A stretch of 64,000 bases of DNA from Leguminivora glycinivorella (GCF_023078275.1 NC_062996.1:2170001-2234000), one strand, 5' to 3'; numbered from the stretch's first letter, positions 34,185 to 44,935 are shown. Numbers and translations: made by a program. Notes: generated by a model from the letters alone, not told the origin.

Positions 34185-34496
34185 AAATTGTAAATAATAG
34201 TTAGTAGTTATAGTTTAAAAAAAGCATGAAATATTTTTGTCTTTTTTGTGTGTATTATGTTGTTTTCCATAATTTTGTTCATGTTACCTGTCGTGATTGT
34301 TTTTCACCGGATGGTTAAGCCGGAAGATCAGCGCTGGAAGTCGCCAGCAATATGCTGAGGTTAAACCATTTCGTGGCACCTTCTCGTGTTTATGTGTTCC
34401 TATTTGTAATATTTTTCACTTTTGTGTGTTTACGAATAAAATGTATTCTATTCTAGTCTATTCTATATTGACTTTATTTTTTTGGCTCGTCACTAT

Positions 34497-35664
34497 ACTC
34501 ACTTGTCCCTATTCTTAGTAAGCAGATTAGGTTCGATGCCCTGCATAAGGCCGCTGAACCACTGCGCTAGCTGCGGCTGCTTGTCCCTTCATCATCATCA
34601 TCATCATCATCACCACCATCATCATCATCATACTCACTTGTCCCTATTCTTAGTAAGCAGATTAGGTTCCATGCCCTGCATAAGGCCGCTGAACCACTGC
34701 GCTAGCTGCGGCTGCTTGTCTCTTCATCATCATCATCATCATCATCACCACCATCATCATCATCATACTCACTTGTCCCTATTCTTAGTAAGCAGATTAG
34801 GTTCGATGCCCTGCATAAGGCCGCTGAACCACTGCGCTAGCTGCGGCTGCTTGTCTCTTCATCATCATCATCATCATCATCACCACCATCATCATCATCA
34901 TACTCACTTGTCCCTATTCTTAGTAAGCAGATTAGGTTCAATGCCCTGCATAAGGCCGCTGAACCACTGCGCTAGCTGCGGCTGCTTGTCTCTTCATCAT
35001 CATCATCATCACCACCATCATCATCATCATACTCACTTGTCCCTATTCTTAGTAAGCAGATTAGGTTCGATGCCCTGCATAAGGCCGCTGAACCACTGCG
35101 CTAGCTGCGGCTGCTTGTCTCTTCATCATCATCATCATCATCATCATCACCACCATCATCATCATCATACTCACTTGTCCCTATTCTTAGTAAGCAGATT
35201 AGGTTCAATGCCCTGCATAAGGCCGCTGAACCACTGCGCTAGCTGCGGCTGCTTGTCTCTTCATCATCATCATCATCATCATCACCACCATCATCATCAT
35301 CATACTCACTTGTCCCTATTCTTAGTAAGCAGATTAGGTTCGATGCCCTGCATAAGGCCGCTGAACCACTGCGCTAGCTGCGGCTGCTTGTCTCTTCATC
35401 ATCATCATCATCATCATCACCACCATCATCATCATCATACTCACTTGTCCCTATTCTGAGTAAGCAGATTAGGTTCGATGCCCTGCATAAGGCCGCTGAA
35501 CCACTGCGCTAGTTGCGGCTGCTTGTCTCTTCATCATCATCATCATCATCATCACCACCATCATCATCATCATACTCACTTGTCCCTATTCTTAGTAAGC
35601 AGATTAGGTTCGATGCCCTGCATAAGGCCGCTGAACCACTGCGCTAGCTGCGGCTGCTTGTCCC

Positions 35665-35704
<40 letters not shown>

Positions 35705-35858
35705 CCACCATCATCATCATCATACTCACTTGTCCCTATTCTTAGTAAGCAGATTAGGTTCGATGCCCTGCATAAGGCCGCTGAACCACTGCGCTAGCTG
35801 CGGCTGCTTGTCTCTTCATCATCATCATCATCATCATCACCACCATCATCATCATCAT
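34497..35858 (-). repeat. Ten tandem copies of the 3' end and splice donor of exportin-7 exon 35865-36079
   Basis: On the minus strand, the last 86 bp or so of the exon plus its GTGAGT donor and a (GAT)n tract are repeated. Donor complements start at 34497, 34632, 34767, 34902, 35031, 35169, 35304, 35439, 35574 and 35724, with the real exon's donor at 35859. Spacings are 129-150 and all multiples of three, owing to (ATC)n length changes. The copies are nearly identical to the exon. On the plus strand the array gives a long His-rich open frame, which is an artefact. Reading through any donor meets TGA at once. Confidence 0.93.
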
Positions 35859-35864
35859 ACTCAC

Positions 35865-36079
35865 TTGTCCCTATTCTTAGTAAGCAGATTAGGTTCGATG
35901 CCCTGCATAAGGCCGCTGAACCACTGCGCTAGCTGCGGCTGCTTGTCTCTCGGCTGTAGCGCGATCATCTCGGCTCGGATGCGGCTGAACTGCTCCTCGT
36001 TGAGGAGGATGAGCCCGAGGAGCGGCCGCGACATGGACCACTGGTTGCAGCAGTCTTCGAACATTATTACGTTTAGGAC
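35865..36079 (-). CDS. XPO7: Exportin-7 exon encoding VLNVIMFEDC to NRDK
   Basis: The acceptor is TTTCTCCGACAG and the donor AGGGACAA|GTGAGT. It has 215 bp in phase 0, 71 codons and two extra bases. It reads VLNVIMFEDCCNQWSMSRPL and then LLGLILLNEEQF, diagnostic of exportin-7, followed by LMQGIEPNLLTKNRDK. The 3' 86 bp are repeated ten times in the next intron. The exon itself is intact and highly conserved, so the duplicated donors have evidently not destroyed the gene. Confidence 0.95.
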
Positions 36080-36125
36080 CTGTCGGAGAAATATGACATT
36101 TAACAAAAGGAAAAATGCAAATTTA

Positions 36126-36335
36126 GACGACCGGTCTGGCTCCGTCGGCAGTGACGCTGCCTGCTAAGCCGCGGTCGGGTTCAAATCCCGGTAAGGGCAT
36201 TGATTTGTGTGATGAGCACAGATATTTCTGAGTCATGGATGTTTTCTATGTATATAAGTAGGTATTTATTTATTATAAGTATGTATATTGTCGCTTAGCA
36301 CCCATAACACAAGCTTTGCTTAGTTGTAGTGTGCT
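36126..36335 (+). mobile_element. tRNA-derived SINE (family B) copy
   Basis: GACGACCGGTCTGGCTCCGT head, box-B-like GGGTTCAAATCCCGG. It lies 46 bases upstream (gene sense) of the exon acceptor at 36080 and so occupies the branch-point side of that intron. Confidence 0.8.
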
Positions 36336-36910
36336 TATAAAAAAACTATGAAGAACGGTTCAAAACCCCGACTCGCACCAATGAGTTTTTCGGAATTTAT
36401 GTGCGAAATGTCATTTGATATTTGCAAGTCGCTTTTCAGTGAAGGAAAACATCGTGAGGAAACCGGACTAATTCCAATAAGGACTTATGATGAGGAAAAC
36501 ATCGTGAGGAAACCGGACTAATTCCAATAAGGCCTTAGTCCGGTTTCCTCACGATGTTTTCCTTCACTGAAAAGCGACTTGCAAATATCAAATGACATTT
36601 CGCACATAAATTCCGAAAAACTCATTGGTGCGAGTCGGGGTTTGAACCGTTCTTCATAGTTTTTTTATAAGGACACTACAACTAAGCGAAATGTCATTTG
36701 ATATTTGCAAGTCGCTTTTCAGTGAAGGAAAACATCGTGAGGAAACCGGACTAATTCCAATAAGGCCTAGTTACCCTTTGGGTTGGAAGGTCAGATGGCA
36801 GTCGCTTTCGTAAAACTAGTGCCTAAGCCAAATCTTGGGATTAGATGTCACAGCGGACCCCAGGCTCCCATGAGCCGTGGCAAATGCCGGGATAACGCAA
36901 GGAGGATGAG
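36318..36910. mobile_element. Palindromic pair and direct copy of SINE family C
   Basis: The left arm (about 36318-36535) and the right arm (about 36536-36690) are reverse complements sharing TGCGAAATGTCATTTGATAT and the CGAGTCGGGGTTTGAACC head. A direct copy then follows to 36910. The repeated AACATCGTGAGGAAACCGG block shows local duplication. Confidence 0.7.
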
Positions 36911-36953
36911 TCCCCGTTTTATGACGGAAACATTTATATCTAAAATCAAATCC

Positions 36954-37130
36954 ATCCTAATATTATAATTGGGAAAGTGTGTGTGTCTGTTTGTTTGTCC
37001 GTCTTTCACGGCAAAACGGAGCGACGAATTGACTTGATTTTTTAAGTGGAGATAGTTGAAGGGATGGAGAGTGACATAGGCTACTTTTTGTCTCTCTCTA
37101 ACGCGAGCGAAACCGCGGGCAAAAGCTAGT
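36954..37130 (+). mobile_element. Interspersed repeat family E copy
   Basis: It starts CTAATATTATAATTGGGAAAG and ends CGCGGGCAAAAGCTAGT. Copies lie at 41701-41876, 43676-43853, 61587-61770 (reversed) and 63238-63462 (reversed). It ends 12 bases from an exportin-7 splice donor. Confidence 0.75.
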
Positions 37131-37142
37131 GTTGAATGTTAC

Positions 37143-37243
37143 CGTGGCGAGAAGCTGCTGCATGATTTCGGGCCGCTGCTGCAGGACTTGTATGAACATG
37201 TTGCTAGCCTCCGGCTGCCGCCCGTGGGGGATTTTGTTGCTTG
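37143..37243 (-). CDS. XPO7: Exportin-7 exon encoding NKIPHGRQ to QLLAT
   Basis: The acceptor is ATGAATTCCAG and the donor CTCGCCACG|GTAACA. It has 101 bp: two bases finish a Ser codon, then 33 codons ending QVLQQRPEIMQQLLAT, matching the exportin-7 segment before VLN. The first half (NKIPHGRQPEASN) is in the variable loop of the family. A family E repeat starts 12 bases beyond the donor. Confidence 0.9.
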
Positions 37244-37523
37244 CTGGAATTCATACCAAATTATATTTCAGTACATTGGCACAGTATAAACAATAGGGTG
37301 GGTCACTCCAAGCACGGATCCAACTTAGTAACAACAACCAAATTAGTTCCAACTCCTAACATATTAACTTTTTTAATTGCATTTACAGTAAGCCCCTTAA
37401 TACACCCAAAATGAAAAAAAAAAATTCTACCTAAAATAGTCATGAAATTTGAAGCACGAAGATGTCTTCAACTTCGTTTGTTTGTCAATACATATTTACA
37501 TTTCGTTCAGGCATGTGGTACAG

Positions 37524-37755
37524 AATAATAAAGAGTACTATCGTACAGTATAGCCACTCCCGCTCCCCGCTGAAAGTGCTACCCGCCCGCTCTCGGTTAC
37601 TTCACAGTTACCGCCTGTCAAAAACGCGAACAGTCGACCTGTCACATCTCACTCATACAAGCATGGCACGCGTTCACCTACACGAGCTTCGAATGTGTGT
37701 CGGAACGCGCCTCTTTCATATATTTGATCGCCAGTGTCTGAGATGTGCCTGTGGT
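37524..37755 (+). repeat. Interspersed repeat shared with 13196-13435
   Basis: Colinear copy with CCACTCCCGCTCCCCGCTGA and CAGTTACCGCCTGTCAAAAA. The 101-codon frame over it is not supported as a gene. Confidence 0.65.
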
Positions 37756-37788
37756 ATGAATGAATAAAGAAGTATGAAGGTATACTAA

Positions 37789-37992
37789 GACGACCGGTCT
37801 GGCCTAGCGCGTAGTGTCCCTAGTTCGAATCCCGGTAAGGGCATTTATTTGTGTGATGAGCACAGATATTTGTTCCTGAGGCATGGATGTTTTCTATTGT
37901 ATTAATCTATCTAAGTATGTATATCGTCGCCTAGCATCCATAGTACAAGCTTTGCTTAGTTTGGGGCTAGGTTGATCTGTGTATTTATTTAT
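37789..37992 (+). mobile_element. tRNA-derived SINE (family B) copy
   Basis: GACGACCGGTCTGGCCTAGC head with box-B-like AGTTCGAATCCCGG. It ends 11 bases from the exportin-7 donor at 38008, one of several mobile elements pressed against exon edges in this gene. Confidence 0.8.
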
Positions 37993-38008
37993 AAAAAAAT
38001 ATACTCAC

Positions 38009-38086
38009 ATTTCTGTACTAATTGCTTAAATAGATATGTGACTATGTGGTCAAGCGTCGCGCAGCATCCTGTACACACGCTCGTGT
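38009..38086 (-). CDS. XPO7: Exportin-7 exon encoding TSVCTGCCATLDHIVTYLF
   Basis: The acceptor is TAATTGTGTTGCAG and the donor CAGAAAT|GTGAGT. It is 78 bp with split codons at both ends, all consistent with the neighbours. It reads SVCTGCCATLDHIVTYLFKQ, a strongly conserved exportin-7 segment. Confidence 0.94.
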
Positions 38087-38129
38087 CTGCAACACAATTA
38101 TAAGAAATTATTATCAAAGAGGATCAAGT

Positions 38130-38310
38130 ATTATAGAGAGTTACTGTCAAAGTAAAATATGTAATCACAATGCATAGACTGCCATCTCTCGACACAGGCT
38201 TGACCTCCGTTTTGACAATTTGGTCCATATTGTTAGCCTGATATGTGTTAAAATGTCAAATATTAATATTAGCGCTATCTAGCCGAGCGTCCTCCAAAGG
38301 TAACGCCGTA
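38130..38310 (+). repeat. Interspersed repeat family D copy
   Basis: GAGTTACTGTCAAAGTAAAA to TAGCCGAGCGTCC; truncated relative to 41256-41540. Confidence 0.6.
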
Positions 38311-38329
38311 TATAACAAAAAAAAGTTTT

Positions 38330-38600
38330 TTTGCAAAAAAAAATATTTTTGGCAAAAGCTTTCATCACCCACTGTACCTTTCTTTCAACAGTCATCTACT
38401 GCTCTCCGAGACGTTTCTAAAAACCCTTCACTCGACGGGGATACGACGTTTCATAACAGAGTTCCTATGACCACCTTTCTGCTCCATCATCAGATCAGCT
38501 CCATGATACCATAATATTGCATTGTCACGTGATTTACATATGTATACAAAAATTCAGCTAAATCGGAAACTGGGAAGTGGGTCAAATTTGGCTTCTGGGT
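38330..38600 (+). repeat. Interspersed repeat shared with 27720-27990
   Basis: Reverse complement of the block at 27720-27990, with TGACCACCTTTCTGCTCCAT near its centre. Confidence 0.6.
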
Positions 38601-38981
38601 CAAATAGATTTTAATGAATGGGTAATTGGTTATATCTCTCCTGTGGACATTACAAAAGTTAAGAAAATCTTGTGCTAATTTTTAGACTACATTCTAATGA
38701 CGGGAAACATTTTTTTAGTTCGTGACACTCAAATAGGAAAAACGGGATACGAATGTACCAGAGTCGTTAACTTTTATAAAAGTATTAATATTATAATATT
38801 GTCCACAGAAGTGACGTTTTTACTAAATCTTTTTGACCCTACTACGTTTTGAACCAAACTAACATACTAACAAGGCAAGTTGAATAAAAGTGAAGGTGGT
38901 GCTAACCACGTGCATCGAATAGGCTGTGTTTGTCTGATATGACGTTTTTTCGATGTTATTCATGTAATATTCTGATATTAA

Positions 38982-39780
38982 TTACCTAGCGCCGTGAGCC
39001 CCTCAGATATAGATGACAGGACATATAGGTTGGTTTCAGGCTGTAGGGACGCTAAAAATGCCATACGATCCTAGGCTAGTCTCTCTAGTAGGACATAGTA
39101 CGTTTGTAACATCATTGGAACAGATAGACACGCTAACAGTTATAGATACTCACCCCCTAAGTCCCTCTGATATAGATGACATCACATAGAGGGTGGCCTC
39201 AGGCTGTCGCGACGCTAAAATGCCATATGACCCTGCGCTAGTCTCTCTAGTAGCACGTAGTACGTTTGTAACATCATTGGAACAGATAGACACGCTAACA
39301 GTTATAGATACTCACCCCCTAAGTCCCTCTGATATAGATGACAGCACATACAGAGTAGCCTCAGGTTGTAGGGACGCTAAAAATGCCATATGATCCTGCG
39401 CTAGTCTCTCTAGTAGCACGTAGTACGTTTGTAACATCATTGGAACAGATAGACACGCTCTTTCTAGAAGCACGTAGTACGTTTGTAACATCATTGGAAC
39501 AGATAGACACGCTCTTTCTAGTAGCACGTAGTACGTTTGTAACATCATTGGAATAGATAGACACGCTCTTTCTAGAAGCACGTAGTACGTTTGTAACATC
39601 ATTGGAACAGATAGACACGCTCTTTCTAGTAGCACGTAGTACGTTTGTAACATCATTGGAACAGATAGACACGCTCTTTCTAGTAGCACGTAGTACGTTT
39701 GTAACATCATTGGAATAGATAGACACGCTCTTTCTAGAAGCACGTAGTACGTTTGTAACATCATTGGAATTACTATTCAA
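38982..39780 (-). repeat. Tandem copies derived from exportin-7 exon 39821-39959
   Basis: Three long copies of the exon's 3' part and donor region (about 38982-39104, 39148-39262, 39308-39424) are followed by about seven 54-bp units (39424-39780), each containing the exon-derived ACAAACGTACTACGTGCT plus intron-derived bases. Donors are intact in the second and third long copies and decayed in the first. The frames at 39312-39780 simply translate this array and are not genes. Confidence 0.9.
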
Positions 39781-39820
39781 TATACTCTATGGACACGCTA
39801 ACAGAGTTACAGATACTCAC

Positions 39821-39959
39821 CTAACGCTGTAAGTCCCTCAGATATAGACGACAGCACATACAGAGTAGCCTCAGGTTGTAGGGACGCTAAAAATGCCATA
39901 TGATCTTGCGCTAGTCTTTCCAGGAGTACATAGTACGTTTGTGACAGCTTTGGATAATC
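39821..39959 (-). CDS. XPO7: Exportin-7 exon encoding DYPKLSQTYYVLLE to SEGLTAL
   Basis: The acceptor is TTCGTTTCAG and the donor GCGTTAG|GTGAGT. It has 139 bp: 46 codons plus one base of the Asp codon finished by the next exon. It reads DYPKLSQTYYVLLERLAQDH and ends YVLSSISEGLTAL, diagnostic of exportin-7. Its 3' part is repeated in the following intron. Confidence 0.95.
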
Positions 39960-39992
39960 CTGAAACGAAATAAAATTCTTTATAAATAATCT

Positions 39993-40430
39993 TTTCAGTA
40001 CAGATGGTGTTTTTTTTTTCATTATATGTCAGGTTGAAACTTCGGAGGGCCATCTGTACTGAAATATTATTTTACGCACTAGTGCGAGAAGTGGTGCATT
40101 ATATGCTAGGTCGAAACTTTGGAGGCTCATCTGTACTGAAAAACGTCGTACGATACACGTGCGAAAAGGAAATTCGAAACTCGTGTCTTCCTTCTTTACG
40201 CACTTGTATCGTAATGTACTATTTCAGTACAGATGGTGTTTTTTTTACGCACTAGTTCGAGAAGTTGTTCATCATATGTCAGGTCAAAACTTCGGAGGTC
40301 CATCTGTACTGAAAAACGTCGTTCGATACACGTGCGAAAAGGAAATCGTTTCGAACTTCCTCTTTTTCGCACTTGTATCGAAATGTACTATTTCAGTACG
40401 TATTGTGTTTTTTTACGCACTAGCTAGCAT
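39993..40430 (+). repeat. Tandemly duplicated fold-back repeat with CAGTACAGATGG ends
   Basis: Two to three units of about 195 bp share TTTCAGTACAGATGGTG, GGCCATCTGTACTGAAA-type complements and GATACACGTGCGAAAAGGAAAT. Each has internal inverted repeats. It probably is a MITE family with local amplification. Confidence 0.7.
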
Positions 40431-40752
40431 AGAGGAATAAGTAAGGGAAGAGTTGTAACTCCATACATCAGTAAATGCGGGTTATTTGTATAGGCATAGT
40501 TAAGTGACATCTAGCGACAATCACGCGTAAGCTAGCGTAAATTATCAGTACTGCTACTTAGTAGTATAATATTAAACCCCGAGCATATATCTTTTAAGAA
40601 GAAACGTTGTCATTGATTAAAAAAGAAAATTTTGAGCGTTACGAAAGTTATACCGTGTATAATAAACACCACACAATTATAAAAACATTACAATTCGATT
40701 ATTTTTATTGAATAAATAGGTTAGTTTTGTAGAAAACAGCTTTATCTTTATT

Positions 40753-40886
40753 TGTGAGTGTGCACGGGAAAACGTCCCACTTTGTCGATTGCTGTAAAGC
40801 AGCTTTATCAGTTTATTCATATATACAAGTAAATCTCACCTTAATGGTAACCGACAAAGTGGGGCGTTTTACTATACACACTCACA
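40753..40886. mobile_element. MITE-like element
   Basis: The left end TGTGAGTGTGCACGGGAAAA and the right end TTTTACTATACACACTCACA are imperfect inverted repeats around ACTTTGTCG/CGACAAAGT. Confidence 0.6.
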
Positions 40887-41019
40887 TTTGAAGACTAGAG
40901 AGGCGAGCGTGTGGTGAAAAACATAATGTGAGTGCAAATCGACTTGACATTTCGTAAGTAAATATGAAATATTAAATTAATTTTAGAAAGAATAGTTATA
41001 TAATTTTAGAAATACTCAC

Positions 41020-41101
41020 TAAGAGATCGCTTTGAGGTATACTTAATAGTAATTTGACAAACATGTTGAGCGCGTTGTCCAAGGATTCATCACCGTATAA
41101 C
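41020..41101 (-). CDS. XPO7: Exportin-7 exon encoding LYGDESLDNALNMFVKLLLS
   Basis: The acceptor is TTTTGTTTGTAG and the donor CTCTTA|GTGAGT. It has 82 bp; one base completes Arg, then LYGDESLDNALNMFVKLLLS and IPQSDLL. The exportin-7 family has LYGDxALDNALxxFxKLLLSIPxSDLLDYP here, and the next exon begins DYP. Confidence 0.95.
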
Positions 41102-41255
41102 CTACAAACAAAAAAAAAACATAAATAAAATTTTGTCACCCTTATTTCTTATTAATCTTATTATTCTAAAAGAATAGTCTACCGCTGTTTTATTATTATG
41201 ATTGCGGAGAAAGAAAAACAAGCCACAAGTATGTAAGTTAGGCCAAAGAGGATCG

Positions 41256-41540
41256 AGTATTAAAGAGAGTTACTGTCAAAGTAAAATGTGTAATAATCAC
41301 AGTGCATAGACTGCCATCTCTCGACACATGCTTAAAACTTTTGAACCTCAGTTTTGACAATTTGGCCCATATTCTGAGCTTGATATGTTTTATAATGTCA
41401 AATATTAATATTAGCGCCATCTAGCCGAGCGTACCCCAAAGGTGTATCGCCATCTAGCTCACCGTACCTTTTTCTGTATGGTTATGGGGTACGTTTTTTT
41501 CTTAGACTTTATCTGTCTATACGAAGTTATATAGGTCTTT
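41256..41540 (+). repeat. Interspersed repeat family D copy (longest)
   Basis: TATTAAAGAGAGTTACTGTC to CTTTATCTGTCTATACGAAG. It includes ATTTGGCCCATATTC and TAATATTAGCGCCATCTAG. Confidence 0.65.
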
Positions 41541-41700
41541 GGTTAGGCTAATTTCATGACGTCGGTTGTGTCTCTCTATACTGTGTTTTCTACTAGATGG
41601 CGCTAGCAATCTATAAGCTAGTATCTCTATATATCCTAGCCCCTAGGCTGGGAGCTCATTCCACCGCCGGAGATATTACACGGGAGGAATATGAGATCTA

Positions 41701-41876
41701 CATCCATACTAATATTATAAATGGGAAAGTATGTGTGTTTGTCCGTCTTTCACGGCAAACCGAAGCGACGAATTGACGTGATTTTTTAAGTAGAGATAGT
41801 TGAAGGGATGGAGAGTGACGTAGGCTTTTACTTTTTGTCTATTTCTTACGCGAGCGAAGGCGTGGGCAAAAGCTAG
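41701..41876 (+). mobile_element. Interspersed repeat family E copy
   Basis: CCATACTAATATTATAAATG to GCGTGGGCAAAAGCTAGTTT, a full-length unit ending 90 bases before an exportin-7 donor. Confidence 0.75.
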
Positions 41877-41968
41877 TTTAAATATAAAGGCGAGATCACA
41901 CAGGGCACACGCTTTCGTCTAAGAGTGTTTTCTAAGATTTTGCTCATGATGTCAATTTATTTTTTTAC

Positions 41969-42098
41969 CTGAAGACGCCAAAGTTGGCATAGTTCCCGCA
42001 CAGCGCAGCCTTCAGTATGCAGAAACAGAGCGAGATGCCTTTCAGCTTCATCGCGTACATTTGCTTCTTGCTCACGTCTATCGTCAATATTCTGCTGC
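41969..42098 (-). CDS. XPO7: Exportin-7 exon encoding SRILTIDVSKKQMYAMKLKG
   Basis: The acceptor is TATTTTATTGCAG and the donor TCTTCAG|GTAAAA. It has 130 bp. Two bases finish the Gly codon; it then reads SRILTIDVSKKQMYAMKLKG and ends LKAALCGNYANFGVF with a split Arg codon. YAMKLKGISxCFxxLKAALCGNYxNFGVFR is an exportin-7 signature. A LINE fragment is inserted about 40 bases upstream of its acceptor (42138-42530). Confidence 0.95.
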
Positions 42099-42137
42099 CT
42101 GCAATAAAATAGTAGAAATATTCATTTATGCAAACAT

Positions 42138-42530
42138 GAATCATCATTCTCTTGCCCTTATCCCAGTCACTTGGGGTCGGCGTAGCATGTCTTTCTCTTC
42201 CATACATCTCTGTCATTCGTCATCTCATCATTAACTTGTTTTAGTTCCATATCATGTCTCACACAGTCCATTCACCTCTTCTTCGGTTTTCCCCTCCCGT
42301 TACTTCCACCACCTTCCACATAAATTCGTAATATCTTTCTCGTCACATGCCTTTCATCCCTCCGCATTACATGTCCATACCATGCTAGTCGATTCGCTCT
42401 TACTTTTTCAACTATCGGTGCTACTTTCAGACTTCCTCTGATATACTCATTCTTTATCTTATCCATTCTTGTGACGCCACACATCCATCTTAACATTCTC
42501 ATCTCTGCTACATGCAATCTCTTTTCATCC
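42138..42530 (-). pseudogene. 5'-truncated RTE-type LINE, C-terminal fragment
   Basis: On the minus strand it reads MDEKRLHVAEMRMLRWMCGV and later LAWYGHVMRRDERHV and EGGGSNGRGKPKKR, the typical C-terminus of RTE-clade reverse transcriptases. The reverse-transcriptase core is missing. The insert is flanked by a direct repeat ATTTATGCAAACAT at 42124-42137 and 42531-42544, which I read as a 14-bp target-site duplication. Its 3' end has a short GAT-type tail. Confidence 0.85.
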
Positions 42531-42863
42531 ATTTATGCAAACATTAATAGTAACACAAATTAAGTTTTTTTTTTAATGAAACTCTGTCACTTTCAAATAT
42601 AGACCGAAGGTTTGCCAAAGTTGTTAAAAACACCCAGAAGATGTCGCTAATAGTCACCAGTTAATATGGGATGCCAGCCTTCAGAAATTGTTACATGCTT
42701 GGAATTGTCTCGTAAACAGAGGACCCTGGTTCGATTCGGTCAGCTCAGCTGCGGTCAGCTCAAGACTACTTTTTTGTGATATTTATTTTGGGTTTTAGCT
42801 CATATATGATTTTTTAATTCCCACCTATGGATCACCAAAGAGCAGTTCGATAGTGTTATAAAT

Positions 42864-43118
42864 AAATAAATAAATATAAATAAATAAATATTGGGGGACA
42901 CCTTACACAGGTCAACTTAACAAAGCTTGTACTATGGGTGCTAAGCGACGATATACATACTTAAATAGATAAATACATACTTATATACATAGAAAACATC
43001 CATGACTCAGGAACAAATATCTGTGCTCACCACACAAATAAATGCCCTTACCGGGATTCGAACCTGGGAACGCGGTTCAGCAGGCAGGGTCACTACCGAC
43101 TGAGCCAGACCGGTCGTT
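42864..43118 (-). mobile_element. tRNA-derived SINE (family B) copy
   Basis: Minus-strand head ACGACCGGTCTGGCTCAGTC, box-B-like GGTTCGAATCCCGG, TAAATA-repeat tail at 42861-42890. Confidence 0.8.
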
Positions 43119-43284
43119 GATTTTTTTATGACTTCTAAGCTCACAACAATCCTACTTTGTAGCCTGCCATAAGAGCATTTTTCGTACTGACACAGGGGAA
43201 TCTCTTTCTTATGGAAAGTTAGGTACTTAGTGGGCTCTTTGACTAGACTTTGATACATTTGTACTAATTTTCGGGTTCTCATAG

Positions 43285-44935
43285 GGTGATCCATGAACAA
43301 TCACCATAGGCGCATATGATGTTGGACAGCTCTCTAGGATACCCCTAGGAACATTTGCTCCGACTCTCAGCTTGAAGAGCGGAGCTCGGCCATTAACTTG
43401 AGTGTCAGAGACTCACCATGGGCATATATGATGTCGGACAGTTCTCTAAACAGCAGGATCTCTTTAGAATCCAACCAAACTAGAACCCGTTAATGTTTAA
43501 GTCATACAGAGCCACCATCCGATGAAAAAATTGACTCTCCCATTGAAAATTTCCAAGTAAGACGAGCAAAATGCTTGAAATGGCCATTTTTTCGCGATTT
43601 CGGGGTTGATTTAACAGTTAAAGTAGCTCAGATGAACATTAACTGGTTCGAGTATTTGTTTTTCGTTCAGTTACATCCATACTAATATTATAAATGGGAA
43701 AGTGTGTGTCTCTTTGTTTGTCCGCCTTTCACGGCAAAACGGAACTATGAATTGTCGTAATTTTATAAGTGGAGATAGTTGAAGGGATGGAGAGTGACAT
43801 AGACTAGTTTTTGTCTCTTTATAACGCGAGCGAAGCCGCGAGCAAAAGCTAGTATTTATATTTTCATTACTAAAGTAAACGAATGACAAAAATGATAGTC
43901 ACAGGCAAAAGGGCAGTATTTTCTTTGTCTCTTTCTAACGCGAGTGAAGCCGCGGGCAAAAGCTAGTACTGTATAGTCTAAAAGTGACTCACCATAGGCG
44001 CATATGATGTTGGACAGCTCCCTAAAGAGCAGGATGCCGTTAGGGGAAGACACGTCGAAGTGCAGGCGCTGGTTTCTGTTCTGGGCCAGCTCGGCCGTTT
44101 GCTTGAGGACTACAGTAGTTAGTACTCCTTCAGAGCTACATATAGACTCATCATAGGCGCATATGAAGTCGGACAGCTCCCTAGGATACCCCTAGGAACC
44201 TCTGCTCCCACTCTTAGCTTGAAGAGCGGAGCTCAGCCATTAACTAGTGTCAGAGAGACTCACCATAGGCACATATGATGTTGGACAGCTCCCTAAACAG
44301 CAGGATACCGTTAGGGGAAGACACGTCGAAGTTCAGGCGCTGGTTTCTGTTCTGGGCCAGCTCGGCCGTTTGCTTGAGGACTACAGTAGTTAGTACTCCT
44401 TCAGAGCTACATATAGACTCATCATAGGCGCATATGAAGTCGGACAGCTCCCTAGGATACGCCTAGGAACCTTTGCTCCGACTCTCAGCTTGAAGAGCGG
44501 AGCTCAGCCATTAACAAGTGTCAGAGAGACTCACCATAGGCACATATGATGTTGGACAGCTCTCTAGGATACCACTAGGAACCTCTGCTCCGACTCTTAG
44601 CTTGAAGAGCGGAGCTCAGCCATTAACTGGTGTCAGAGAGACTCACCATAGGCATATATGATGTTGGACAGTTCCCTAGGATACCACTAGGAACCTCTGC
44701 TCCGACTCTTAGCTTGAAGAGCGGAGCTCGGTCATTAGCTTGAGTGTCAGAGAGGTATAGACTCACGACTCACCATAGGCGCATATGATGTTGGACAGCT
44801 CCCTAAAGAGCAGGATGCCGTTAGGCGAAGACACGTCGAAGTGGAGACGTTGGCTCCGGTTCTGTTATATGTTACCCAGCTCCCTAGGATACCCTTAGGA
44901 ACCTTTGCTCCGACTCTTAGCTTTAAGAGCGGAGC
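43285..44935 (-). repeat. Dispersed tandem copies of the 3' end and donor of exportin-7 exon 44967-45157
   Basis: Copies of the ATATGTGCCTATG donor end occur near 43290, 43411, 43988, 44148, 44259, 44418, 44529, 44640 and 44767. Some keep about 135 bp of the exon (43988, 44259, 44767); others keep only about 40 bp joined to a common filler with CTTCAAGCTAAGAGTCGGAG. Two have the donor changed (ACTCAT on the plus strand). The filler and exon-derived parts alternate, showing repeated unequal duplication. A family E repeat (43676-43853) splits the array. Confidence 0.9.
43676..43853 (+). mobile_element. Interspersed repeat family E copy
   Basis: CATACTAATATTATAAATGG to CGCGAGCAAAAGCTAGTA. A partial duplicate of its end follows at about 43926-43968. 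Confidence 0.75.

Noticed and set aside
34482..36167. Long plus-strand open frames (325 and 229 residues) rich in poly-His
   Set aside because: They are the antisense of the exportin-7 exon-end array; the His runs are the ATC microsatellite, and openness follows from unit lengths divisible by three.
39312..39780. Minus-strand frames repeating YYVLLERA or DVTNVLRA
   Set aside because: Translations of the 54-bp array derived from an exportin-7 exon, with no acceptor before the units.
39424..39780. CRISPR-like regularly spaced repeats
   Set aside because: The units are contiguous tandem repeats without unique spacers, in a eukaryotic intron.
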